64,000 nucleotides of DNA. Origin: JACDAN01 sp035707105. GTDB lineage: Bacteria; Actinomycetota; Thermoleophilia; Gaiellales; Gaiellaceae. The notes beneath the pieces are model-generated. The model was given only the letters and a program-made list of their open reading frames with translations, was not told the DNA's origin and did not search any database. Each line of letters opens with the position of its first letter. Position 1 is the stretch's first letter. Location: the NCBI GenBank assembly GCA_035707105.1, contig DASSUI010000088.1, forward strand, positions 1-64,000, read 5' to 3'. Shown here one piece after another: positions 40,737 through 48,578 of this stretch. The position numbers were made by a program, and so were the translations under genes.

Positions 40737-41854
40737 CCGCTGCAGAACTCCACGTAGTCGACGTACTCCATGATCGTCGGCTCGTCGCCGCACACCGGGC
40801 AGCCCGGGTCGCGGCGCACGCGCACCTCGTCGAGCCGCGCGGAGAGCGCGTCGAAGAGGAGCAGGCGCCCGATCGCGGGCTCGCCGATGCCGAGCGCGAG
40901 TTTCAGCGCCTCGTTCGCCTGCAGCGATCCGATCACGCCGGGGAGCACGCCGAGCACGCCGCCCTCGGCGCAGCTGGGCGCCAGCTCCGGCGGAGGCGGC
41001 TGGGGGAAGAGGCAGCGGTAGCACGGGCCGTCGTGTGGCTTGAAGACGGTCACCTGGCCCTCGAACCGGAAGATCGACCCGTGCACGACGGGGACGTCGT
41101 GCCATACGGACGCGTCGTTCAGCAGGTAGCGCGTGGGGAAGTTGTCGGCGCCGTCCACGACGAGGTCCCAGCCCTCGGAGAGGATCCGGTCGACGTTCTC
41201 GGAGGTGAGCCGCTCCTCGTAGGTCACCACGTCGACGTCGGGGTTGAGCTCCTCGAGCGCCCGCTTCGCCGACCGGGCCTTCCGCTCGCCCAGCCCCGCC
41301 GTCGAGTGCAGCACCTGGCGCTGGAGATTGGACGCGTCGACGACGTCGTCGTCCACGATCCCGATCCGGCCGACGCCGGCCGCGGCGAGGTACAGCGCGG
41401 CCGGCGAGCCGAGGCCACCGGCGCCGATCAGCAGGATGCTCGTCTCGAGCAGGCGCGCCTGGCCGTCCTCTCCAACCTCCGGGATCAGCAGGTGCCGGCT
41501 GTAGCGCTCGCGCTTCTCCTCGTCCAGCCGGCTGTCGGACTCGACGGGGAAGCCCAGCTCGCGCCAGGCGACGATTCCGCCGGTCATCGAGACCGAGTCC
41601 TCGTAGCCGAGCGCGTCGATCGTCGGCAGCACGCGAAACGAGCGAGCGCCGACGGCGCAGTAGGTGACGATCGGCCGGCTCCGGTCCGGAACGAGCTCGG
41701 GCAGGCGTGTCTCCAGCTGCGACATCGGCACGTGGAGGGCGCCGGGAATGTGCCCGACCTTCCACTCCTCGTCGTTGCGGACGTCGACGAGCAGCGCCTC
41801 TCCGCGGCGCGCCTCCTCGGCGGTGATCTCACGGACCCGGCGGGTCGTCGACAT
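40733..41854 (-). CDS. Rhodanese-E1 fusion: sulfur-carrier adenylyl/sulfurtransferase (MoeZ-like, reversed domain order)
   Basis: 373 aa. Residues 1-107 form a rhodanese domain with the active-site loop 'TYCAVGARS' (C66); residues 115-373 form a MoeB/ThiF E1 domain with 'LLIGAGGLGSPAALYLAAAG', 'DDDVVDASNLQRQVLH' and zinc cysteines in 'CYRCLF' and 'CPVCG'. It should adenylate the carrier and load sulfur as thiocarboxylate. In mycobacterial MoeZ the E1 domain comes first and rhodanese last; here the order is swapped. First gene of the five-gene operon. Confidence 0.9.
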   Translation of the reverse strand: MSTTRRVREITAEEARRGEALLVDVRNDEEWKVGHIPGALHVPMSQLETRLPELVPDRSRPIVTYCAVGARSFRVLPTIDALGYEDSVSMTGGIVAWRELGFPVESDSRLDEEKRERYSRHLLIPEVGEDGQARLLETSILLIGAGGLGSPAALYLAAAGVGRIGIVDDDVVDASNLQRQVLHSTAGLGERKARSAKRALEELNPDVDVVTYEERLTSENVDRILSEGWDLVVDGADNFPTRYLLNDASVWHDVPVVHGSIFRFEGQVTVFKPHDGPCYRCLFPQPPPPELAPSCAEGGVLGVLPGVIGSLQANEALKLALGIGEPAIGRLLLFDALSARLDEVRVRRDPGCPVCGDEPTIMEYVDYVEFCSG

Positions 41855-41861
41855 CCGAATG

Positions 41862-41867
41862 AGGATA
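41862..41867 (-). promoter_or_regulatory. -10 element of the sulfur-transfer operon
   Basis: TATCCT, 7 nt before ATG 41854. Confidence 0.45.
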
Positions 41868-41884
41868 GCCAGGCGCCGTCGGGC

Positions 41885-41890
41885 TACCGT
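41885..41890 (+). promoter_or_regulatory. -10 element of the TPR protein gene
   Basis: TACCGT, 8 nt before ATG 41899. Back-to-back with the sulfur operon promoter in a 44-bp gap. Confidence 0.4.
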
Positions 41891-41898
41891 GGGCCGCG

Positions 41899-42855
41899 AT
41901 GACGCAGCGGACCAGGATGCTCCTCGTGGCCGCGGTCGCGGTCGTCGCGGCCGCGGCTGTCGCGGGCGGAGCGGCCGTGCTCTCCCGTGACGACGAGCCG
42001 GAGACTGCGAGGCCGAAGGGCGTGCCGCCGGTCCTCATCGACGTGGGCGTGCGGACGGATCCGGAGGCCGAGCGCCTTCGCCGCGCGGCCGGGCTCCACG
42101 CCCATGGCCAGGTCGCTCGCGCCCGCGCGCTGTTCGCCCGGGGCACATCCATCCAGGCGCAGGCCGGCGCCGCGCTCGCCGCCTGGCCGGACGGAGCGCT
42201 CACGCGTCTCGAGGCGTTGGCGCGTGAGCATCCGACGAGCGGCGCGATCCTGTTCCACCTCGGCCTCGCGCGGTTCTGGAGCGGCGACACCGACGGCGCC
42301 GTGGAGGCGTGGCGGCAGACGCGGACGCGCGATCCGGACTCCGCCTTCGCGGTCCGGGCCGGCGATCTGCTCTTCCGGAACGCGCCGCCCGGGTTGCCGA
42401 CGTTCGTCCCAAGCTTCCGCGGTCCCGAGCGCGTCCGCGTAATGGAGGCGCCCGAGCAGCTCGCGGCGCTCCGGCGCATGGCCCGTCGCCCGGACCCGAG
42501 GGCGAAGCTCCTCTACGGCGTCGCCCTCCAGCGCCTCGACCGGCCGGTGTCCGCGCAGAGGCAGTTCTCGGCCGCCGCGAAGCTCGCCCCCCGGAGCCCG
42601 GACGCCCTCGTCGCGGACGCGATCGGCCGCTTCGACAAGCAGCACCCCGAGCGCGCGTTCTCGCGCATGGGGCCGCTCACCAGGCGCTTCCCGCGCGCGG
42701 GCACCGTCCGCTTCCACCTGGGCCTGATGCTGCTCTGGCTCGGCGACGTGAACGAGGCGAAGCGCCAGCTCAACCGCGCGATACGGCTTGGACCGCCGCA
42801 CTCGAGGGAAGCAAAGCGCCTCCTTGACCGTCTAGAAGACGTGCAGGGACGATGA
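41899..42855 (+). CDS. Membrane-anchored tetratricopeptide-repeat protein
   Basis: 318 aa. N-terminal transmembrane helix (MLLVAAVAVVAAAAVAGGAAVL), then several helical TPR-like units, for example 'GAILFHLGLARFWSGDTDGAVEAWRQ' type and 'VRFHLGLMLLWLGDVNEAKRQL'. Probably a scaffold facing the outside. Partner unknown. A hairpin lies 35 bp downstream, before rpoD. Confidence 0.75.
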   Translation: MTQRTRMLLVAAVAVVAAAAVAGGAAVLSRDDEPETARPKGVPPVLIDVGVRTDPEAERLRRAAGLHAHGQVARARALFARGTSIQAQAGAALAAWPDGALTRLEALAREHPTSGAILFHLGLARFWSGDTDGAVEAWRQTRTRDPDSAFAVRAGDLLFRNAPPGLPTFVPSFRGPERVRVMEAPEQLAALRRMARRPDPRAKLLYGVALQRLDRPVSAQRQFSAAAKLAPRSPDALVADAIGRFDKQHPERAFSRMGPLTRRFPRAGTVRFHLGLMLLWLGDVNEAKRQLNRAIRLGPPHSREAKRLLDRLEDVQGR

Positions 42856-42889
42856 TCGACACTAGGACCGACGAACCGAAAGATGGGCC

Positions 42890-42911
42890 GTTCGGCCTAT
42901 GGCGGCCGAAC
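42890..42911 (+). terminator. 8-bp stem-loop between the TPR gene and rpoD
   Basis: GTTCGGCC-TATGGC-GGCCGAAC, followed by a CCTTT stretch. Probable terminator of the TPR gene; it occupies an alternative upstream ATG (42899) of rpoD and so argues against that start. Confidence 0.5.
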
Positions 42912-42991
42912 AGGTCCTTTGGAACTATGCCGATGTTCGAGCAGGTTGTCGGGGAGTAGCACCAACCGGACGAGGGAGAGAGGGGAACCGG

Positions 42992-44050
42992 GTGGAGCAG
43001 GTTGCAACCGCGGGGCAGGCGGGGCCCGCCGAGGGGATCTTCGACGTACTCATCGCGAGCGCCCAGGAGTCGGGACAGCTGGGGTCGGACGAGTTGGCCA
43101 TCGCGGTGGACGAGCTCGAGCTCGAGCCCGGCCAGGTCGACGAGCTGTACGGCAAGCTCGACGAGCTGCACATCGAGATCGTCGACCGGGCCGAGGAGGC
43201 GCACGAGCCGGAGGTCGAGGAGCGCGAGGTCTCGACCGAGGCCCTGCAGCTCTTCCTCAAGGACATCGGCAAGGTCGACCTGCTGACGGCCGCGCAGGAG
43301 ATCGAGCTCGCGAAGCGGATCGAGCGCGGCGACCACCAGGCGAAGCAGGACATGGTCTCGGCGAACCTCCGGCTCGTCGTCTCGATCGCGAAGCGGTACC
43401 GGAACCAAGGGCTCCCGTTCCTGGATCTCATCCAGGAGGGGACGATCGGGCTCGTTCGTGCGGCGGAGAAGTTCGACCACCGCAAGGGGTTCAAGTTCTC
43501 CACGTACGCGACCTGGTGGATCCGGCAGGCGGTCGCCCGGGCCCTCGCCGACAAGGCGCGGACGATCCGCATGCCCGTCCACGTCGTCGAGAAGCTGAAC
43601 AAGATCCTCCGCACGGAGCGGAAGCTGAGGGCCGAGCGCGGTCGCGAGCCGAGCTCGCTGGAGATCGCCGCCGAGCTCGACCTCACGGTGGACGAGGTCG
43701 ACCAGATCCGGCGTAGTGCGCAGACGCCGGTCTCGCTCGAGAAGCCGGTCGGCGACGACGAGGAGTCCGAGTTCGGCCACTTCATCACGGACGAGCTCGC
43801 GCCGCAACCGGAGGAGGTGGCCGAGGACATCCTCCGCAAGGAGGCGCTGGTCAAGATCCTCGGGACGCTCTCCGAGCGCGAGCGGCGCGTCCTCGAGCTG
43901 AGGTACGGGCTCAACGGCGAGCAGCCGCGGACCCTCGACGAGGTCGGGCGGACCTTCCAGGTCACGCGCGAACGCATCCGCCAGATTGAGAACCAGAGCC
44001 TCAAGAAACTTCGCGCTCTAGCCGACTCGCAGAAGCTCCGCGTCGCGTAG
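42992..44050 (+). CDS. rpoD: Primary RNA polymerase sigma factor (sigma-70/RpoD)
   Basis: 352 aa from GTG 42992, with AGGGG about nine bases upstream. A short region 1.1, then region 1.2 ('ALQLFLKDIGKVDLL'), region 2 ('NLRLVVSIAKRYRNQGLPFL', 'FKFSTYATWWIRQA'), region 3 and region 4.2 ('TFQVTRERIRQIENQSLKKL'). Complete and group 1-like. No long acidic N-terminal domain. It should recognise the TAnnnT elements reported in this window. Confidence 0.94.
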   Translation: MEQVATAGQAGPAEGIFDVLIASAQESGQLGSDELAIAVDELELEPGQVDELYGKLDELHIEIVDRAEEAHEPEVEEREVSTEALQLFLKDIGKVDLLTAAQEIELAKRIERGDHQAKQDMVSANLRLVVSIAKRYRNQGLPFLDLIQEGTIGLVRAAEKFDHRKGFKFSTYATWWIRQAVARALADKARTIRMPVHVVEKLNKILRTERKLRAERGREPSSLEIAAELDLTVDEVDQIRRSAQTPVSLEKPVGDDEESEFGHFITDELAPQPEEVAEDILRKEALVKILGTLSERERRVLELRYGLNGEQPRTLDEVGRTFQVTRERIRQIENQSLKKLRALADSQKLRVA

Positions 44051-44056
44051 CTCGCC

Positions 44057-44192
44057 TTCGCGCAAGGTCTCGCGACCTTGCGCGACCGTATGGAGCCGGG
44101 CGCCGCTTCGCGGCGCGCGGCCAAGGAGGGCGCGCGCCGCCTCCCTGACTAGACGCCGTTGCGGCGGAACGGGTCAAGCCCGTTCCGCGGCG
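44057..44192 (+). repeat. Dispersed intergenic repeat, family A, copy 2
   Basis: About 136 bp starting 7 bp after the rpoD stop. Same three-hairpin order as 36241-36375: TCGCGCAAGGTC/GACCTTGCGCGA (44058-44085, perfect 12 bp), a GCGCCGC/GCGGCGC hairpin near 44101-44117, and GCGGAACGGG/CCCGTTCCGC (44164-44188). The shared phrase CGACCGTATG lies between the first two. The middle (44118-44160) diverges. Confidence 0.75.
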
Positions 44193-44195
44193 GAA

Positions 44196-44201
44196 TAGGA
44201 T
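44196..44201 (+). promoter_or_regulatory. -10 element of the M20 peptidase gene
   Basis: TAGGAT, 9 nt before ATG 44211, directly after repeat family A. Confidence 0.4.
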
Positions 44202-44210
44202 CCGCTGCCT

Positions 44211-45548
44211 ATGGCCGAGTTGAAGTCCGAATGGCTGGAGGAGCTCTCGGAGCTTCTCCGCATCCCGTCGATCAGCGCCGACCCCGCGCACGAGGCGGAC
44301 GTCCGCCTCGCGGCGGAGTGGGTCGCCGAGGCCGTGCGTCGCATGGGCGGCGAGGCCGAGCTCGTGGAGACGCAGACGTTTCCGCTCGTCGTCGGCGAGG
44401 TGCCGGCCTCGGCCGGAGCGGACGGCGCGCCAACCGTTCTCTGCTACGGGCACTTCGACGTCCAGCCTCCGGCGCCGCTCGACGACTGGGAGAGCGACCC
44501 GTTCGCGCCGGAGATCCGAGACGGCTGGCTGTACGGGCGCGGGACGGCCGACGACAAAGGTCAGCTTTGGGCGCTGCTGAAGGCGACCGAGGAGCTGGCG
44601 GCGGCCGGCGAGCTGCCGGTGAACGTCCGCTTCGTCTGCGACGGCGAGGAGGAGACCGGAGGCCACCAGGTCGTCGAGTTCATTGCAGCCGACGACCGCG
44701 GGGCCGACGCAGCCGTGATCTTCGACTCGGCGATGCTGCGGCCGGGGGCGCCGGTCTTCCACGTCGCGACCCGGGGGCTCGTCTATTTCCACGTGCGGGT
44801 GAGGACCGGCGAGCGCGATCTGCACTCCGGCGTCTTCGGAGGCGCGGGGCTCAGCGCAACCGACGCCCTGATGGAGACGCTACGCGGCGTCCTGCCGGGC
44901 GGGAACGGCCTCCTGCCCGAGCCGCTTCGCGCGGGGGCGGCGCCGCCAACCGACGAGGAGCTGCAGGCGTGGCGGGAGCTGGATTCCGGTGAGCAGCTAC
45001 TCGCCGAGGCGGGCGCGAGGCCCTCGGACGCGGCGGCCGCGGGCGAGTTCTACGTGCGGACGTGGGCCGAGCCGGCGGTCACCGTGAACGGCGTCGCGGG
45101 CGGCGAGCCGCACCTGCAGAAGACCGTCCTGCCGGTCGCTGCAGAGGCGAACGTCTCCATCCGCCTCGCTCCCGGCCAGGATCCCGAGGAGATCGCGCCG
45201 GTGTTCGAGCGGCTGCTCCGCGAGGCGGCGCCAGAGGGAGCAGACGTCGAAGTGGAGCGGTGGTCGAGCTCGCGTGCAGGACTCATTCCGCCGGACGCCC
45301 CGGCGATCCAGCTGGGGCTCGACGCGTTCGAGCGGGTGGTGGGGACGCGGCCGCTGCTGATCCGCGTCGGAGGAAGCCTTCCGATCGTGCCGGCGCTGGC
45401 CGACAAGGGCATCCCCACGATCATCACCGGCTTCGACCTGCCCGAGGGGAACATCCACTCACCGAACGAGCGGATCCGCGTCGAGCACATCCCGCTCGCC
45501 GTCGAGACGGCGAAGGAGCTCTTCCGCGCATTCGGCGAGCTTCCCTAG
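44211..45548 (+). CDS. M20-family metallopeptidase (dipeptidase/ArgE-like)
   Basis: 445 aa. Metal ligands in 'YGHFDVQPP' (His, Asp), 'GRGTADDKGQ' (Asp) and 'GEEETGG' (Glu), and a dimerisation lid domain in the middle ('RGLVYFHVRVRTGERDLHSG'). The sequence pattern is that of M20 dipeptidases (PepV/CNDP-like), which hydrolyse dipeptides in the cytoplasm; exact substrate unknown. Confidence 0.9.
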   Translation: MAELKSEWLEELSELLRIPSISADPAHEADVRLAAEWVAEAVRRMGGEAELVETQTFPLVVGEVPASAGADGAPTVLCYGHFDVQPPAPLDDWESDPFAPEIRDGWLYGRGTADDKGQLWALLKATEELAAAGELPVNVRFVCDGEEETGGHQVVEFIAADDRGADAAVIFDSAMLRPGAPVFHVATRGLVYFHVRVRTGERDLHSGVFGGAGLSATDALMETLRGVLPGGNGLLPEPLRAGAAPPTDEELQAWRELDSGEQLLAEAGARPSDAAAAGEFYVRTWAEPAVTVNGVAGGEPHLQKTVLPVAAEANVSIRLAPGQDPEEIAPVFERLLREAAPEGADVEVERWSSSRAGLIPPDAPAIQLGLDAFERVVGTRPLLIRVGGSLPIVPALADKGIPTIITGFDLPEGNIHSPNERIRVEHIPLAVETAKELFRAFGELP

Positions 45549-45597
45549 CCGCGTACTTACGTCTCTCTCACCGCGCCGACCTACCCTGCGTACTCCT

Positions 45598-46629
45598 GTG
45601 GGTTCGTTCTTGCGTCCTGCATTGGCGCTCCTTGCGCTGGCAGCCGCCCCCGCCGCGGGCGGCCCCTTGCCCGACAGCGCGGGGGTCCTCGTCGCGAATG
45701 ACGGACGGTTATTGCTGGTGGATCCGGCCACGCGTGACACGACCGACCTCGGGGTGCGGGCGCGAAGCTATGACTGGTCGCACGACGGCTCGGCGATTGT
45801 GTTCGCAGCCGATCGAGGCCGCGCCCGTCCGCCCGGATCGCTCTGGGTGATGCGCGCGGACGGCTCCGGACGGCATCGCGTCGCTCCGAGCATCGCGAGC
45901 GCCGGCCCGCCGGAGTGGTCCCCGACCGGCACGATGATCACGTTTACGCGGGTCGTGTCGCCAACGGCGACGAGCCTGTATGTCGTACGTCCCGACGGCT
46001 CGGGTCTCCGGCGCCTCATCCGAGGACCGAATCCGACGAACCCGCACTGGTCACCGAGCGGCCGGCGGCTCCTCTATCTCAACGGGAGGCCGAGCCGACG
46101 CGCCCTCTATGTCGTCGACGTCCGAACCGGCTCCAGCAAGCGACTCGTCGATCGGGTCCACTACTACTCCGACCCCGGGTGGTCGCCTGATGGGTCGATG
46201 ATCAGCTACGTCAAACAACGACGTCTCTTCGTCGCTAGGGCGAACGGCTCTCGGCCGCGCCGCCTCTCTGGACTCGTTGTCTGGGGGGCGCCGAGTTGGG
46301 CTCCGGACGGATCCCGAATCGCATTCGAGTCGCGGCGAGGGCCGGCGTACCGCTCCGACATCTGGACGGTACGCCCTGATGGATCCGGCCCGCGCCGCCT
46401 CACTTACACGGGCGACGTCTACGAGGAGGACACAGATCCGGTGTGGTCGCCCGACGCCACGAAGATTGCGTTCGTTAGCACGCGCAACCGGCCCGAGGCC
46501 CGCTTCCGCGACGATCTCTACATCATGAATTCCGACGGCAGCTGCCAGACGCCGCTCGTAGGCGCAGAGTTCCTCGGGGCGCCCCGATGGAGGCCGCAAG
46601 GCGACAGCGGGCCGCCGATCACGTGCTAG
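45598..46629 (+). CDS. Secreted TolB-like beta-propeller (PD40 repeat) protein
   Basis: 343 aa from GTG 45598. Signal-like N-terminus (FLRPALALLALAAAPAAG), then at least six WSPDG-type PD40 repeats ('YDWSHDGSAIVF', 'PEWSPTGTMITF', 'PHWSPSGRRLLY', 'PGWSPDGSMISY', 'PSWAPDGSRIAF', 'PVWSPDATKIAF'). A propeller of this kind usually binds proteins or sugars in the envelope. GC content and codon use look less biased than in neighbours, which might indicate transfer. Shares a CTAG stop with the convergent amidohydrolase. Confidence 0.78.
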   Translation: MGSFLRPALALLALAAAPAAGGPLPDSAGVLVANDGRLLLVDPATRDTTDLGVRARSYDWSHDGSAIVFAADRGRARPPGSLWVMRADGSGRHRVAPSIASAGPPEWSPTGTMITFTRVVSPTATSLYVVRPDGSGLRRLIRGPNPTNPHWSPSGRRLLYLNGRPSRRALYVVDVRTGSSKRLVDRVHYYSDPGWSPDGSMISYVKQRRLFVARANGSRPRRLSGLVVWGAPSWAPDGSRIAFESRRGPAYRSDIWTVRPDGSGPRRLTYTGDVYEEDTDPVWSPDATKIAFVSTRNRPEARFRDDLYIMNSDGSCQTPLVGAEFLGAPRWRPQGDSGPPITC

Positions 46630-48164
46630 GAATCCCAGGGAGGCGGGTTGTGCGTCCACCGGCCGCCGACCATCGTCGCGACGACCTGAACGTCGGCCAA
46701 CGCCTCCGGCGCGACCACGAAGGGATCCCGGTCGAGGACGACGAGGTCGGCGAGGAAGCCGGGCACGAGCTTGCCGCGGCGGTGCTCGTCGTACGACAGC
46801 CGGCACGGGGTCACACACGTGGCCTCGAACGCCTGGTCGACCGTGACCGCCTGCTCCGGGTGCCAGGGCGGCCGCTCGTCCAGCGTCCGCAGGACGCCGG
46901 CGCGAATGCCCGCGAGCGGGTCGAGCTCCTCGATCGGCGCGTCCGAGCCGTTCACGACCACCGCGCCCGAGTCCCACAGCGACCGGTAGGCGTAGGCGCC
47001 GCCGGTCTCGCCCGCCCAGTAGCGATCCGCGAGGTCGCGGTCCGACGGGGCGTGGCTGAACTGGACGGAGGCTGCGACGCCCAGCTCGGCGAAGCGCCCG
47101 ACGTCCTCCGGCGCCAGCAGCTGCGCGTGCTCGATCCGGTGGCGCAGCCCGAGCGGGGCCCACGCATCGCGCGTCTCCTCGAAGGCGTCGAGCGCCTCCC
47201 GGTTGGCCAGGTCCCCGATCGCGTGGACGGCGACGGGCCACCCGGCGCGGGCCGCCCCGCGCAGGATGTCCACGAGGGCGTCCTTGCTCGTGATCTCCAC
47301 GCCGCTGCCGTCGAGCATCCGGGCCGTGCGCGAGCCCAGCGTCCCGTCCATGAACGCCTTCAGGTAGCCGACCCGGAGCAGCGAGTCGCCGAGACCGCTC
47401 CGCAGGTGGAGCTCGGTGAGCCTGTCCATGACGTCGGCGGGAAGCGACTGCCAGACGCGAAGCGAGAGCGATCCCTCGCCGGCCAGCGCCTGCCAGAAGC
47501 GGAGCGCGCCGATCCAGCCGTCCTTGTCCTGGACCGCGGTGACGCCGCGCGCCGCCGCCACGCGCAGCCCCTCCCGCATCGCCTCGAGGTACTCGTCGTC
47601 CCCGATCTCGACGTGGCGGTCGCGGAAGGTCCAGCACGCCTCCTCGCGGAGGATGCCGGTGGGCTCCCCCGACGCATCCCGCTCGACGACGCCGCCTTCG
47701 ACGTCGAGATCGCCGTCGGCGTGAGCGAGCGCGGCCGAGTTGAGCCAGAGGGAGTGCGAGTCCTGCGCCAGGAGCGCGACCGGGACGTCGCCCGCGACTT
47801 CGTCGAGCGCCTGACGCGTCGGCCCCGAAGGCCAGTCGGCGTCGCGCCAGCCGCGGCCACGGAGCCAGCCACCCTCACGCAGGGAGCCGAGGCCGTCCCG
47901 AACCCGTGCCACCGCCTCCTCGACCGACCGGACGCCCTCGAGCCGGACCTCCCGCCGGGCGAGCGCCCAGGTGGGGAAGTGGACGTGCGCGTCCGTGAAA
48001 CCCGGCAGGACGCACCGCCCGCCGAGGTCGACGCGGTCTGGGCTCGGCAGCGCGTTCTCGTGCGTCCCGACGCCGCCCGCGATTCGCTCGCCCGCGATCG
48101 CGAGCGCGGACGCCGTGGGGAGGGCAGGGTCGAGAGTGCGGACGACGCCGTGCTCGAGGATCAC
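46626..48164 (-). CDS. Amidohydrolase 3-type metal-dependent hydrolase (YtcJ-like)
   Basis: 512 aa from GTG 48164. 'GGRCVLPGFTDAHVHFPTWAL' carries the HxH metal motif, with further ligands in 'VAVHAIGDLANREAL', 'RIEHAQLL' and 'VNGSDAPIEELDPL'. Matches the YtcJ/exoenzyme regulator AepA group in length and motif order; substrate is unknown, probably an amide or ester. The frame stays open upstream but no homology is seen there. A TAGATT hexamer seven bases upstream supports the start. Confidence 0.88.
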   Translation of the reverse strand: MILEHGVVRTLDPALPTASALAIAGERIAGGVGTHENALPSPDRVDLGGRCVLPGFTDAHVHFPTWALARREVRLEGVRSVEEAVARVRDGLGSLREGGWLRGRGWRDADWPSGPTRQALDEVAGDVPVALLAQDSHSLWLNSAALAHADGDLDVEGGVVERDASGEPTGILREEACWTFRDRHVEIGDDEYLEAMREGLRVAAARGVTAVQDKDGWIGALRFWQALAGEGSLSLRVWQSLPADVMDRLTELHLRSGLGDSLLRVGYLKAFMDGTLGSRTARMLDGSGVEITSKDALVDILRGAARAGWPVAVHAIGDLANREALDAFEETRDAWAPLGLRHRIEHAQLLAPEDVGRFAELGVAASVQFSHAPSDRDLADRYWAGETGGAYAYRSLWDSGAVVVNGSDAPIEELDPLAGIRAGVLRTLDERPPWHPEQAVTVDQAFEATCVTPCRLSYDEHRRGKLVPGFLADLVVLDRDPFVVAPEALADVQVVATMVGGRWTHNPPPWDS

Positions 48165-48171
48165 GGGGGAC

Positions 48172-48177
48172 AATCTA
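48172..48177 (-). promoter_or_regulatory. -10 element of the amidohydrolase gene
   Basis: TAGATT, 7 nt before GTG 48164. Confidence 0.45.
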
Positions 48178-48212
48178 GTTTCCGTTCCCCGCTGAACAGG
48201 TAAGGAGGCGCC

Positions 48213-48578
48213 ATGCCGATCGACCACGTGATCCTCAACGTCAGGGACTTCGCGCGGAGCAAGGCGTTCTACGAGCAGGCGCTCGCCCCCCTCGGCTACG
48301 AGGTGGTGATGGAGATGGGCGAGGGCGTCGGCTTCGGCTACGGCGGAAAGCCCGATTTCTGGGTCGTGCACCGCGGCGAGCCGACGATCGTCCACGTCGC
48401 GCTCGTGGCCGCGGATCGGAAGACGGTCGACGCGTTCCACGAGGCCGCGCTCGCCGCCGGCGGCGAGGACAACGGCCCGCCCGGACTGCGGCCGCATTAC
48501 CACGAGAGTTACTACGCCGCGTTCGTCCGCGACCCGGACGGCAACAACATCGAAGCCGTCTGCCACCGCCCCGAGTGA
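48213..48578 (+). CDS. VOC-family protein coupled to a FAD-Rieske oxidoreductase
   Basis: 121 aa; ATG 48213 with TAAGGAGG a few bases upstream. 'PIDHVILNVRDFARSKAFYEQAL', 'HVALVAADRKTVDAFHEAAL' and 'YYAAFVRDPDGNNIEAVCH' supply the metal-binding His and Glu of a glyoxalase-type barrel. Its stop overlaps the GTG of the next gene (GTGA), so the two are translated together. Substrate unknown. Confidence 0.85.
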   Translation: MPIDHVILNVRDFARSKAFYEQALAPLGYEVVMEMGEGVGFGYGGKPDFWVVHRGEPTIVHVALVAADRKTVDAFHEAALAAGGEDNGPPGLRPHYHESYYAAFVRDPDGNNIEAVCHRPE

